A stretch of 64,000 nucleotides of DNA from Artocarpus heterophyllus (Eukaryota > Streptophyta > Magnoliopsida > Rosales > Moraceae). Under the pieces are notes generated by a model. It saw only the letters and a program-made list of their open reading frames with translations. It was not told the DNA's origin and made no database searches. Below, in pieces: positions 39,376-49,552 of this stretch (position 1 is its first letter; each line of letters starts with the position of its first letter). The stretch covers positions 35,553,533 to 35,617,532 of the forward strand of contig CM046354.1 in NCBI GenBank assembly GCA_025403435.1. The letters are read 5' to 3'. The position numbers were made by a program, and so were the translations under genes.

Positions 39376-41884
39376 CTGTAAAGGAGCACATGATGTTGGT
39401 CATGGGTTACTTCGCTGAGGCACAAACCAATGGAGCTAACATCGATGCTGAAACTCAGATGACTATAGTCTTTGAGACTCTATCAAAGGAATTTATTCTG
39501 TTTAGAGCAACTTTTAATTTGAGCAATAGGCGGGATATGACCTTAACAGAATTAATGAAACAGTTATAGGAGTTCAAACTGCTGATCAGGGAATCTCCTA
39601 CTGGTGGAGAGGCCAACTTGGCAGCTGCTTCTGGTTCCAATCCCAATTCTGAGAATGGAAAGAAACAATAAGCCAAGAATGGGAAGGTCGGGCACATCAA
39701 GAAGCATTGCAAGGACTGCCTTTCCAAAGGAGGTACATGTGATCTTCTGTATTTAGAAACTTGTTTAGTTGAGGAATCCAGTGACATTTGGGTCATAGAT
39801 TCTGGTGCAACTAATCATGTTTGTGTTTCTCAGAAAGTGCTCAAAGAAATGAGAAGTTTGCTTCATGAAGACCTCATGCTTTCGATGGGCGATGGATCCT
39901 TGGTCTTAGTGGAAGCAGTGGGAGACGTCCATCTTTATTTTGAAATTACAGGAATTTAATTTTGGGATATTGTTTTTATGTCTCTAAATTTAAAAGGAAT
40001 TTAATTTCTGTAGCTTGTTTATTTAAAGACTCCTATTTGGTTTCTTTTAATAATAAAGTGGTGATTTATAAAAACAAATCTTTTATTTGTTCTGGATGGA
40101 CTTAAAATAATCTATATTTTATCAAACCTAAGATGGACTTACTACTTAATGCTGAGATGAATGATAATAACTCTAAAAGACTTAAAACTTCTCACTCTAT
40201 TAAGACTTATCTTTGGCATTTGTGCCTTGGTCATATTAACTTGAATAGGATTCAAAGGACGGTAAGGATGGACCTTTAAGTCACTTAAAGGTGGAATCTA
40301 TACATCAATGTAAATCTTGTTTGGAGGGTAAAATGACCAAAAGACCATTCGAGTCTAAGGGTAATAGGGCCAAAGGGGTTCTAGAACTTGTGCATATTGA
40401 TGTTTGCGGACTGATGAACATCTAGGAATGAGGAAGGTATGAGTACTTTGTCACTTTTATTGACGATTACTCAAGGTATGGGTATGTGTACCTGATGCGC
40501 CACAAAAGCGAAACTTTTGACAAGTTTAGGGAGTTTCGGGCTAAAATGGAAAAGCAATTGGGTAGACCCATAAAGGCACTCTGATCCGATCAAGGTAGAG
40601 AATACCTTTCTGACGGGTTCTTGGGACACTTATTAGAGAATGGGATTTTATCCCATTTGACTGCGCCGGGCACTCCATAGCAAAATAGCATAGCAGAGAG
40701 AAGGAATAGGACTTTATTGGACGTAGTCCGAACCGTGATGAGTTATTCATCATTGCCTTTATCCTTTTGGGGATATGCACTACAAACCGCATGTTATCTA
40801 TTGAACAATGTGCCTTCAAAATCGATCCTTAAAACTCCTTACGAGTTGTGGACAGGCAGGAAGACATCCTTAAGCCATATTTGTATGTGGGGATGGCTGG
40901 CTCCTGTCCTGTTTAAGGATGTGAATAAGTTGGAAGCACGTTTAGAAGTTTGCGTGTTTGTAGGATATCCAAAAGTGACTAAAGGGGGTTATTTCTATAA
41001 TCCAAAAGGAAAATAAAGTCGTGGTTTCAACTAATGCAACTTTCCTTGAGGAGAGTTACATGGACGATTTTAAACCTCGAAGCAAGGTAGTGCTTGAGGA
41101 GTTAAGGAGTGATCTAATTGCTCCAGAGGTTCCAAATGAAACCATTTTGATCAGTGTAGAAAAATGAAACTAACTTGAACAACAACCTATGGGGCTTTGG
41201 CATAGTGGGAGGATCGGGCGTCAACCCGAAAGGTATATATTCAATGGTGAGGCCTTCTTGGTTGAACCAGATGAACATAACAGGGATCCGTATACTTACG
41301 TAGAGGCTATGGAGGATGTTGATTCAAAACTCTAGACAGAGGCCATGAACACAGAGATGAAGTCTATAAAGACTAATCAGGTCTCAGAGCTTGTGGATCT
41401 TCTTAAAGGGGTAAAACCCATAGGATGCAAATGGATCTACAAGCAAAAAAAAGGAGTAGTTGGAAAGGTTGAAACCTTTAAGGCTAGACTGGTAGTTAAG
41501 GTTACACGCAGAGGGAATGAATCGATTATGAGGAAATTTTTTCGCCTGTGGCCATGCTTAAGTCCATTCGGATTCTCTTGTCCATAGCTGCCACTCTTGA
41601 TTACGAGATTTGACAGATGGATGTCAAGATGGCTTTTTTAAATGGCTATCTTGATGAGTCTTTTTATATAGAACAACTAGACGGGTTCAAGGTCAAGGGT
41701 CAAGAGGGTAAGGTTTGTAAGCTATTAAAGTCAATTTATGGACTTAACAAGCTTCCCGTTCTTGGAATATAAGATTTGATCAGGTGATCAAGACTTTTAG
41801 GTTCTCACAAAATGTGGATGAGCCATGTGTTTACAAACACATTAAGGATGAGAAGGTGGTTTTTCTACTGCTCTATGTAGATGT
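39376..41884 (+). pseudogene. Copia gag to RT remnant (third-level element)
   Basis: It begins mid-gag (..[17 protein letters not shown]), then a shortened linker (the Lys-rich tract and first knuckle Cys residues are deleted near 39685), protease ([10 protein letters not shown], about 39793), integrase (open at 40717-41016) and RT (41345-41587 and onward). It ends at ..CTCTATGTAGATGT, inside the YVDD codons, where the young element was inserted. There are several stops and shifts. Confidence 0.87.
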
Positions 41885-43042
41885 TGTTAGACATGTATGC
41901 TCTAAGGAGTAAAAATGTAATACGTTTTTGGAGACATTTTTATCAATAAAGAATTTATTCATTTATATATACCAAATATTGTCCTCTTTACGTTCATATT
42001 CGTTGAATGTATGATAAGCAAACAGTAGTCTGAGACTGTCAGTCTAAACCTTAAGAGTTGGGCATATGATGGGATGATTATGCGGTAGACACGACTCTTA
42101 AGGTGATGGTCTAAAATATATGATCCGCAATCGAGGGAATAAAGTTGGGCGCTTTATTCATGTAAAGATTGTTATGTTGTCTATATCCCTTTTGGGAGAT
42201 GGTTTGTCTTGGCCATCGGAGTTGGACTCCGTGAATAGAAACATTGGCGCGTTGTCATAGGTGACGATGTGTTGGATCGGGACATAAAGTGAATTGATTT
42301 GGATTAATAATTCTGTCTTGGCAAATCGATTCACTTTAGACAGTCGTTTGTATTGTATCTTAATCCTGAGATGAATAATGGGCCCGTTGTCTCGACTTGT
42401 GTCTTTTGATGTACCAATGGGTGACTCCCACATCTCTATAGTGGCATGCATGCCGGTACGTTGGAGGCATGACTCTTGATAGCGTAGACTTGTTATTCAT
42501 AGATATGGAATCCATAGCTCCTCTTTAGGAGTAATGATATCCTCTTATATGCGTTGTCCTGTAATTGGAAAACTGGAGCGCTCAACCATTTGGATACATA
42601 GGTGTAACCGAATGGTATACTATCTTTGGATGGTAAGTTTTCTAATGGTGAGACAATGGAACGTAAGATAAAAATAATCGGGAAGGTAAGACAGAACTTG
42701 TCCTTAAGCCGATTATGGATGATCATATGGGGATGCGATACACTATGATATGTCATGGAGACTTAGCTACACGAGCTTCGTAATTCTATAAAGTTCGAGA
42801 GTGCAGCTCCAAGCTTTTAGTGGAGTAGCGTTGGAGTTGATAATTGTGAAATGTATATCTGGGATATTGGGTTTCATAGTTATCATGAGCTTGAACTTTA
42901 TAGGTCCATTTTGGTCCCCTTTGCTAGCTCACAAAATCCTGTAACGACACGGCGTGCTTTTCCAATAATTGGTGACTTATGTCGGATTTATCAGATTGGT
43001 TTAAAATTTATAAGAATCAAATAATTCATGTCTGTTTATCGG

Positions 43043-43150
43043 TTGAATTAATTATGTAAGAAATTAGTTCAAGATGAACTTGTTGAATTATGGCGTTCGG
43101 ATAATTCTTGTCTGTTTATCGGTTGTTTTAATTTTGGACAATTAGAACAA
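43043..43150. other. Tandem AT-rich hairpin pair in copia U3
   Basis: Hairpin 1 (43043-43072) has arms TTGAATTAATT and AAATTAGTTCAA with one G-T pair. Hairpin 2 (43123-43150) has arms TTGTTTTAATT and AATTAGAACAA. They sit in two tandem units sharing TCTGTTTATCGGTTG before and AAGATRAACTTGT after. All LTRs of this family in the window keep the pair, with paired changes in hairpin 2. Confidence 0.72.
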
Positions 43151-43323
43151 GATAAACTTGTAGAATTGTTGTGAATTGATTTATTTTCTTAGAGATTATC
43201 TTGATAAAGTTTGTTTTGATCAGATATCTTTTCTATTGGGCTATTTGAATCAAAACTGAGACTTTATCCTTTAGAATCTCGGGTGGAAAATAAAAGATTC
43301 GCGGAGATTTTTTCTCGGCAGTT

Positions 43324-43400
43324 CGGCATGCCGGATGACGTGTTCGGCCTGCCGAACTGGCCAGTTCGGCCTGCCTATCTCACAGTTCAGCATGCCGACC
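43324..43400. repeat. GC near-palindrome array in young 5' LTR (4 units)
   Basis: Units start at 43324, 43345, 43367 and 43388 (steps 21, 22, 21), with cores CGGCATGCCGG, CGGCCTGCCGA, CGGCCTGCC and CAGCATGCCGA. The array lies about 120 bp upstream of the TATA box. Confidence 0.85.
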
Positions 43401-43509
43401 GCGACAGCTAAGATTACGCGTTTTTCACGCGTATCTTATCAGATATTGATCCGAACTTGATTCTATTTCGATTTTTGAGACCTAATCTGATATGGACTGA
43501 CCCCAAGGA

Positions 43510-43524
43510 CCAATAGGTATAAAA
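43510..43524 (+). promoter_or_regulatory. CCAAT and TATA box of young copia 5' LTR
   Basis: CCAAT at 43510-43514 and TATAAAA at 43518-43524, followed by AGGGAGTGAGTC. The same motif at the equivalent place in the 3' LTR is at 51186. Related LTRs keep TATAWA-type motifs here, so this is the likely pol II promoter. Confidence 0.72.
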
Positions 43525-43931
43525 AGGGAGTGAGTCTAATGATTTACTCAGATCAATTTGAGAGATTAAGAGTGATACTCTTCTAGTGAGTATCTAAAAA
43601 CTCCCTGAGAGCTTTTGTTCATAAATCACGAACACTAGCTTTGGGTTCTCTCTATTGGTTGGAAGGAGAGTCACCGGTGGAAGAGCTGTACGTGTGAGCC
43701 CACACTCACTCCGGTTGTGGATAGAGAATAGCAAAGAAGACCAGTTGGTTGAGGCTCTTCTGGAACGTTACTTCTCTACACAGGTCGCGGAGGTTCTTCA
43801 GCACACTGAGGTTAGTAAGATCTGTTTAATTTATACATATAACATGTCAAACTTGTGTTTTGGAAAATACTCTGATGAAAAATTTTTTTTTTTTTTTTTT
43901 AAATTCCGCTGCGCACTTTGTTTCCAACAAT

Positions 43932-43944
43932 TGGTATCAGAGCC
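43932..43944 (+). other. Primer-binding site of young copia
   Basis: TGGTATCAGAGCC two bases after the LTR end, complementary to initiator tRNA-Met. Confidence 0.92.
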
Positions 43945-44437
43945 GAGGTTTTTACATAAATTTGCAAGTTTGTGATCATGTTATATGCATAAATTTTGTG
44001 ATCTTAATCTCTCCAATGCTTGAATTAAATTTTATAGAGAGATGGCACTCTAGGTTTCTATATAATATATATGTTGTCATGGATTATATGGTGAATGTTT
44101 ATTAATTAATTATGGTTGATTAAATTGTTGTTTAATTATTTATTAATTAATTAATACCGGTTATGGTTCCTTAGAGGTTAGAATGTGTATCTAGGTTTTT
44201 CATGTAATTAGATGGCGGACTATCATCTCCGTCTAGGAATTATTATTTAATTTGTAAGAATTTTGTAATTAAATAATTATTCGGAGAAGACGGAACGAGA
44301 AGTCGGATCTTGAAGATAGATGATGGCGCCTCCAGGTATTTCCTGAGTCTCTAATTTTATGTTTTTGAATTGTTGAAAATAAAATTGATGAATTGCATTA
44401 AAATTGTATTTTCTGGATTGAGGGTTTTCTGCTCGGT

Positions 44438-44620
44438 CGGCATGCCGGACCTCACAGTTCGGCAGGCCGAAGGTCACAGATCGGCAGGCCGGACGCATGG
44501 TCCGGCAGGCCGACAGTGGGGCAGAAATTTTGGTGCTCTGCCGGCAGGCCGAACCTTCATGTTCGGCAGGCCGAACCACCATGATCGGCAGACCGATCAC
44601 CCAGATCGGCCTGCCGACCG
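44438..44620. repeat. GC near-palindrome array in young copia leader (8 units)
   Basis: Unit starts are 44438, 44460, 44482, 44503, 44542, 44564, 44586 and 44607 (steps 22, 22, 21, 39, 22, 22, 21). It has one unit fewer than the leader array at 24497-24699, after the same 39-bp step. Confidence 0.88.
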
Positions 44621-45121
44621 AGAGCTGCCAGGCGTCCAGAAAAGGTGCGATTTTTTAGTGCAGTTTTAATTTTATTTTTGGGACGATTCTGAGAAACATT
44701 AAATTTGGATATGACCGGAAATATGAAGTGTTCGATCCATACGGGATTGAGGACTTGAAGATGGATATTACATGAAGAAGGATACAGCTTAAGGATTCAA
44801 GGATGAAGAATCGATAAATGTCTCGATTATTCTCTTGTAATCTTATTTTTTCTATTCTCTAGGGTGGAACCATAATATTACGGTTATTATTATTATGCTT
44901 GTAGCTTTGCTTGATTGCTTTGCTTGTCTGCATTATAATATGATTTACCATGTATATTGATAACATGTCATATAGAATAGGGAGTGCCGCTCATATTAAA
45001 ATTGTTCATGCATAATTTTAAAATAAAACCTTGACTTCAAAAGATTGAGTGGGAGAAGGTTTTCGAAGAGAGAACCTAAGGCCTCCATCGTTGGTCCAAA
45101 GGAAGAACATGATGGTCCCAA

Positions 45122-45420
45122 CCCCTAGGAAGGGATTTCTATCATATACCAGATTGGATCTCTGAAAGGATAAGGTATTTTAGTATGATTTATGGTTGCA
45201 CACCCCTAGGTGGTGATTATAAATCATGGATAAAATATTAAAACGGTGGTTATACACTCACGTTAATTTTATTATTAACCTCCCCTAGGAGCTCTGTTAA
45301 TAAAATTAATGGCCAAAGAAACGATTATTAGTATATGCTGGATCATACGGGTCGTGGATGGCATATATTAATCAGGAGGGGATCCGTGTTCCTAATTGAA
45401 TTTGGCATGACTCCCCTAGG
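45122..45420. repeat. Four CCCCTAGG palindromes in copia leader
   Basis: Exact CCCCTAGG at 45122, 45203, 45282 and 45413 (steps 81, 79, 131). The reverse-oriented copy has the same steps at 23985, 23904, 23825 and 23694. Flanks extend pairing at some sites, for example CACCCCTAGGTG and CTCCCCTAGGAG. They are close to the Gag start and would be in genomic RNA. Confidence 0.75.
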
Positions 45421-45584
45421 AGCATGTTGAATTCTGAGTTGGGAATTATCGTTGTAAGGTTGTGATATTTTCAAGGTTTTGACACATAAACACATTTGTA
45501 TAATTTACATGATTGTGTTATCTTACTAAATTATTATATATGTTTGCTTATGTTTGGTATATGATTCTTTATTGTAGATTGAAA

Positions 45585-48500
45585 ATGTCTAAAAACGCTT
45601 TATCATCGATACTTGACAAAAACCAATTGACCGGTGAGAACTATAATGATTGGAAACGGAACCTGGACATCGTCCTTTCCTTTGAGAAACTGAAATATGT
45701 TCTGACAACTCCTTGTCCTCCCGAACCTACGGGAGACTCAAGTAATGAGCAATTCCAAGCGTACGAACGCTGGAAAGATGCTAATGATCAGGCCCGCTGC
45801 TATGTTATGGCTAGCATGAATAACGTGCTGCAGGCTCAACATCAGGATTATGAGACTGCGAAGCAGATCTTGGATAATCTTGAGGACATGTTTGGAGGCC
45901 AGGCCATAACAAAGCGGCAAGGGGCGCTTCGGAAACTCTTAAACTGTAGACAGAGACCGGGGACATCTGTAAAGGAGCACATGATGTTGGTCATGGGTTA
46001 CCTCGCTGAGGCTCAAACCAATGGAGCCGACATCGATGCTGAAACTCAGATGACTATGGTCTTTGAGACTCTGTCTAAGGAATTTATTCCGTTTAGAGCT
46101 ACTTTTAATCTAAGCAATAGACGGGATATGACCTTGACAGAACTGATGAAACAGTTACAAGAGTTTGAACTGCTGATCAGGGAGTCTCCTGCTGGTGGAG
46201 AGGCCAATATGGTAGCTGCTTCTGGTTCCAATCCTAACTCTGGGAATGGAAAGAAACAACGGGCCAAGAGTGGGAAGTCTTCTATTCCTATTGCTACCAA
46301 GAGCAAGAAGAAGAAGAAGAAGAACCCAAAGAAGCTTAAGTGCTTCTTTTGTGGTAAGGTCGGGCATATAAAGAAGCATTGCAAGGACTTCCTTTCCAAG
46401 GGAGGTAGGTGTGATCTTCTATATTTAGAAACTTGTTTGGTTGAGGAATCCAGTGACATTTGGGTCATAGATTCTGGTGCAACTAATCATGTTTGTGTTT
46501 CTCTGCAGGGATTCAAAGAAACGAGAAGTCTACTTCGTGAAGACTTAACGCTTCGGATGGGCGATGGATCCTTGGTCTCAGCGGAAGCAGTGGGAGATGT
46601 CCATCTTTATTTTGATAATTATAGGAGTTTAATTTTGCGAGATTGTTTTTATGTTCCTAAATTTAAAAGGAATTTAATTTCTGTATCTTCTTTATTTAAA
46701 GACTCCTACGTGGTATCTTTTAATGAAAAAGTGGTGATTCGTAAAAACAAATCTTTTATCTGTTCTGGATGGATGCAAAATAATCTATATTTTATCAAAC
46801 CTAAGATGGACTTGTTGCTTAATGCTGAGATAAATGATAATAACTCAAAAAGACTTAAAACTTCTCACTCTAATAAGACTTATCTTTGGCATTTGCGCCT
46901 TGGCCATATTAACCTAAATAGGATTCAAAGGTTGGTAAGGGATGGACCTTTAAGTCACTTAAAGGTGGAATCTATACCTCAATGTGAGTCTTGTTTGGAG
47001 GGTAAAATGACCAAAAGACCATACGGGTCTAAGGGCAATAGGGCCGAAGGGGTTCTAGAACTTGTGCATAGTGATGTTTGCGGACCGATGAACATCCGGG
47101 CACGAGGAGGGTATGAGTACTTCGTTACTTTTATTGACGATTACTCAAGATATGGGTATGTGTACCTAATGCACCACAAAAGCGAAACTTATGATAAGTT
47201 CAGGGAGTTTCGGGCTGAAGTGGAAAAGCAATTGGGTAGACCCATAAAGGCACTTCGATCTGATCGAGGTGGGGAATACCTTTCTGATGAGTTCTTGGGA
47301 CACTTGTTAGAGAATGGGATTTTATCCCATTTGACTGCGCCGGGTACTCCGCAGCAGAATGGCGTAGCAGAGAGAAGGAATAGGACTTTGTTGGACATGA
47401 TTCGGTCCATGATGAGTTATTCATCATTGCCTTTATCCTTTTGGGGATATGCACTACAAACCGCATGTTATCTTTTGAACAATGTGCCTTCAAAATCGGT
47501 CCCTAAAACTCCTCACGAGTTGTGGACAAGACGGAAGACATCCTTAAACCATATTCGCATATGGGGATGTCCAGCTCATGTCCTGTTTAAGGATCCGAAT
47601 AAGTTGGAAGCACGTTCAGAAGTTTGCGTGTTTGTAGGATATCCAAAAGGGACTAAAGGGGGTTATTTTTATAACCCAAAGGAAAATAAAGTCGTGGTTT
47701 CAACTAATGCAACTTTCCTTGAGGAGAGTTACATGAACGACTTTAAACCTCAAAGCAAAGTGGTGCTTGAGGAGTTGAGGGGTAATCCGTTTACTCCAGA
47801 GGTTCCGAACGAAACCATTCCGATCGGTATAGAAAAACCAAACAAACCTGAACAACAACCTCAGGGGCTTCGGCGTAGTGGGAGGATCGGGCGTCAACCT
47901 GAGAGGTATATGTTCAATGGGGAGGTCTTTTTGGCTGAACCGGATGAACATGACAGGGATCCTTATACTTACGCAGAAGCTATGGAGGATGTTGATTCAA
48001 GACTCTGGACAGAGGCCATGAACATTGAGATGAAGTCTATGGAGACTAATCGGGTCTGGGAGCTTGTGGATCTTCCCGAAGGGGTAAAACCCATAGGGTG
48101 TAAGTGGATCTACAAGAGGAAAAGAGGAGTGGATGGAAAGGTCGAAACCTTTAAGGCTAGACTGGTAGCTAAGGGTTATACGCAAAAGGAAGGAATCGAT
48201 TATGAGGAAACCTTTTCGCCTGTAGCCATGCTTAAGTCCATCCGGATTCTCTTGTCCATAGCTGCCGCTCTCGACTACGAGATTTGGCAGATGGATGTCA
48301 AGACGGCTTTTCTGAATGGCTATCTTGATGAGTCCATTTATATGGAACAACCAGACGGGTTCAAGGTCACGGGTCAAGAGGGTAAGGTTTGTAAGTTGCT
48401 AAAGTCTATTTATGGACTTAAGCAGGCTTCTCGTTCTTGGAACATAAGATTTGATCAAGTGATCAAGACTTATGGGTTCTCACAAAATGTGGATGAACCA

Positions 48501-49538
48501 TGTGTTTACAAACACATTAAGAATGGGAAGGTGGTTTTTCTACTACTCTATGTAGATGACATTCTGCTAATTGGCAATGACGTTGGGGCATTGTCATCGG
48601 TCAAATTATGGTTGACCAAGCAGTTTGACATGAAGGACTTGGGTGAGGCTAATTTTGTTCTCGGTATCCAGATCTTTCGGGATAGGAAGAACAAAATGAT
48701 AGCTTTGTCACAGGCCAGCTACATAGATAAAATTCTCAGGAGGTTTGCAATGCAGGATTCCAAGAAAGGTGGGCAACCATCTAGGTCTGGAATTACTCTT
48801 TCTAAGAAAGACTCTCCAAAGTCTAATGAAGAAAGAGAATACATGAAGAAGGTACCTTATGCTTCGGCAGTGGGTAGTCTCATGTATGCCATGCTTTGCA
48901 CTCGACCGGATATTAGCTATGCGGTCGGGATTGTGAGTCGATTTCAGGCGGATCCAGGACCAAACCATTGGGTTGCGGTAAAGCATATTTTCAAGTACCT
49001 GAGAAGGACTCGTGAGTATATGCTTGTGTATTCGGGTGAGGATTTAACTCCTCTAGGATACACTGATTCGGATTTTCAATCCTGCCTAGATTCTAGGAAA
49101 TCGACTTCAGGGTTTGTGTTTACTCTAGGTGGGGGTGCCATCAGTTGGAGAAGTGCGAAGCAAGATTGCACTTCGGATTCAACGATGGAGGCCGAGTATG
49201 TGGCGGCTAGTGATGCTTCGAAAGAAGCAGTGTGGCTCCGCAAGTTCCTTGGGGATCTTGAGGTAGTTCCTGGTGTGGATAAAGCGGTATCACTGTACTG
49301 TGATAACAGTGCGGCGGTAGCTAATGCTAAGGAACCAAGATTTCACAAGAAGAGTAAGCATATTGATCGGAAGTATCATGTGATAAAGGACTTCGTTGAG
49401 AGCGGGCATGTCACGGTGTGCAAGATCGCGTCAGAGGACAATTTAGCTGATCCATTTACGAAGACACTTTCTGGGAGAGTCTTCGAAAGGCATGTGGAAG
49501 CTATGGGGATGCGAAATTTGCAGTATTTACTCACTTAG
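45585..49538 (+). CDS. Intact copia Gag-Pol polyprotein (1317 aa)
   Basis: The start is at the ATG opening [17 protein letters not shown]. The frame is open 24 codons upstream, but the sister copy at 23528 has a stop just before this Met. Gag (UBN2-like) occupies about residues 10-240. The zinc knuckle [14 protein letters not shown] is at 253-266. Protease has [10 protein letters not shown] with Asp 296. The integrase zinc domain has His 436 and Cys 467. The integrase core has Asp 497, Asp 560 and Glu 596, a DD-35-E pattern. RT runs from about 840 and has YVDD at 989-992. RNase H follows from about Asp 1161 through [13 protein letters not shown], MEAEYVAA and YCDNSAA to the C-terminus. Integrase before RT makes it Ty1/copia. 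The polyprotein would be cut by its own protease into particle, integration and reverse-transcription proteins. No stop or shift is present. The Tork/TAR-type lineage is a guess. Confidence 0.97.
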   Translation: MSKNALSSILDKNQLTGENYNDWKRNLDIVLSFEKLKYVLTTPCPPEPTGDSSNEQFQAYERWKDANDQARCYVMASMNNVLQAQHQDYETAKQILDNLEDMFGGQAITKRQGALRKLLNCRQRPGTSVKEHMMLVMGYLAEAQTNGADIDAETQMTMVFETLSKEFIPFRATFNLSNRRDMTLTELMKQLQEFELLIRESPAGGEANMVAASGSNPNSGNGKKQRAKSGKSSIPIATKSKKKKKKNPKKLKCFFCGKVGHIKKHCKDFLSKGGRCDLLYLETCLVEESSDIWVIDSGATNHVCVSLQGFKETRSLLREDLTLRMGDGSLVSAEAVGDVHLYFDNYRSLILRDCFYVPKFKRNLISVSSLFKDSYVVSFNEKVVIRKNKSFICSGWMQNNLYFIKPKMDLLLNAEINDNNSKRLKTSHSNKTYLWHLRLGHINLNRIQRLVRDGPLSHLKVESIPQCESCLEGKMTKRPYGSKGNRAEGVLELVHSDVCGPMNIRARGGYEYFVTFIDDYSRYGYVYLMHHKSETYDKFREFRAEVEKQLGRPIKALRSDRGGEYLSDEFLGHLLENGILSHLTAPGTPQQNGVAERRNRTLLDMIRSMMSYSSLPLSFWGYALQTACYLLNNVPSKSVPKTPHELWTRRKTSLNHIRIWGCPAHVLFKDPNKLEARSEVCVFVGYPKGTKGGYFYNPKENKVVVSTNATFLEESYMNDFKPQSKVVLEELRGNPFTPEVPNETIPIGIEKPNKPEQQPQGLRRSGRIGRQPERYMFNGEVFLAEPDEHDRDPYTYAEAMEDVDSRLWTEAMNIEMKSMETNRVWELVDLPEGVKPIGCKWIYKRKRGVDGKVETFKARLVAKGYTQKEGIDYEETFSPVAMLKSIRILLSIAAALDYEIWQMDVKTAFLNGYLDESIYMEQPDGFKVTGQEGKVCKLLKSIYGLKQASRSWNIRFDQVIKTYGFSQNVDEPCVYKHIKNGKVVFLLLYVDDILLIGNDVGALSSVKLWLTKQFDMKDLGEANFVLGIQIFRDRKNKMIALSQASYIDKILRRFAMQDSKKGGQPSRSGITLSKKDSPKSNEEREYMKKVPYASAVGSLMYAMLCTRPDISYAVGIVSRFQADPGPNHWVAVKHIFKYLRRTREYMLVYSGEDLTPLGYTDSDFQSCLDSRKSTSGFVFTLGGGAISWRSAKQDCTSDSTMEAEYVAASDASKEAVWLRKFLGDLEVVPGVDKAVSLYCDNSAAVANAKEPRFHKKSKHIDRKYHVIKDFVESGHVTVCKIASEDNLADPFTKTLSGRVFERHVEAMGMRNLQYLLT

Positions 49539-49541
49539 TGC

Positions 49542-49552
49542 AAGTGGGAGAT
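49542..49552 (+). other. Polypurine tract of young copia
   Basis: AAGTGGGAGAT directly before the 3' LTR start. It primes plus-strand DNA synthesis in LTR elements. The identical sequence precedes the other 3' LTRs here. Confidence 0.85.

Larger units (their letters stand above)
41885..43929 (+). repeat. 5' LTR of the young copia
   Basis: TGTTAGACATGTATGCTC to TTTGTTTCCAACA. It contains, in order, a short palindrome AGACTGTCAGTCT (42033), two AT-rich hairpins in a 79-bp tandem repeat (43022-43168), a four-unit GC array (43324-43400), CCAAT (43510) and TATAAAA (43518). Transcription should start about 30 bp after the TATA box, so the hairpins and array lie in U3. Confidence 0.97.
43945..45584 (+). 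other. Untranslated leader of young copia
   Basis: About 1.64 kb without a convincing ORF. In order: AT-rich sequence, an eight-unit GC array (44438-44620), a GGGTGGAACC/AT-rich stretch, and four CCCCTAGG palindromes (45122, 45203, 45282, 45413), ending TTCTTTATTGTAG just before gag. The same order is kept in the leaders at 23529-25197 and 33373-35056. Confidence 0.85.

Noticed and set aside
42493..42756. 87-codon LTR ORFs (also 18741, 26388, 38088, 50161, 53261)
   Set aside because: Antisense to the element, in U3 upstream of the promoter. Conservation follows LTR homology and several copies carry stops. No start context or domain supports coding.
43881..43900. Poly-T tract as a terminator or poly(A) remnant of a LINE/SINE
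   Set aside because: It lies inside the 5' LTR close to its end. The 3' LTR has a shorter version, so it is slippage within the LTR.
45513..45584. Upstream in-frame Met codons of the Gag-Pol ORF as the true start
   Set aside because: The 24-codon extension is not conserved. The related copy has a stop just before the MSKN start, and the peptide there is leader-derived.
47997..48377. 126-codon minus-strand ORF, with a counterpart at 20737-21117
   Set aside because: Antisense to conserved copia RT. It recurs only because the RT is conserved.
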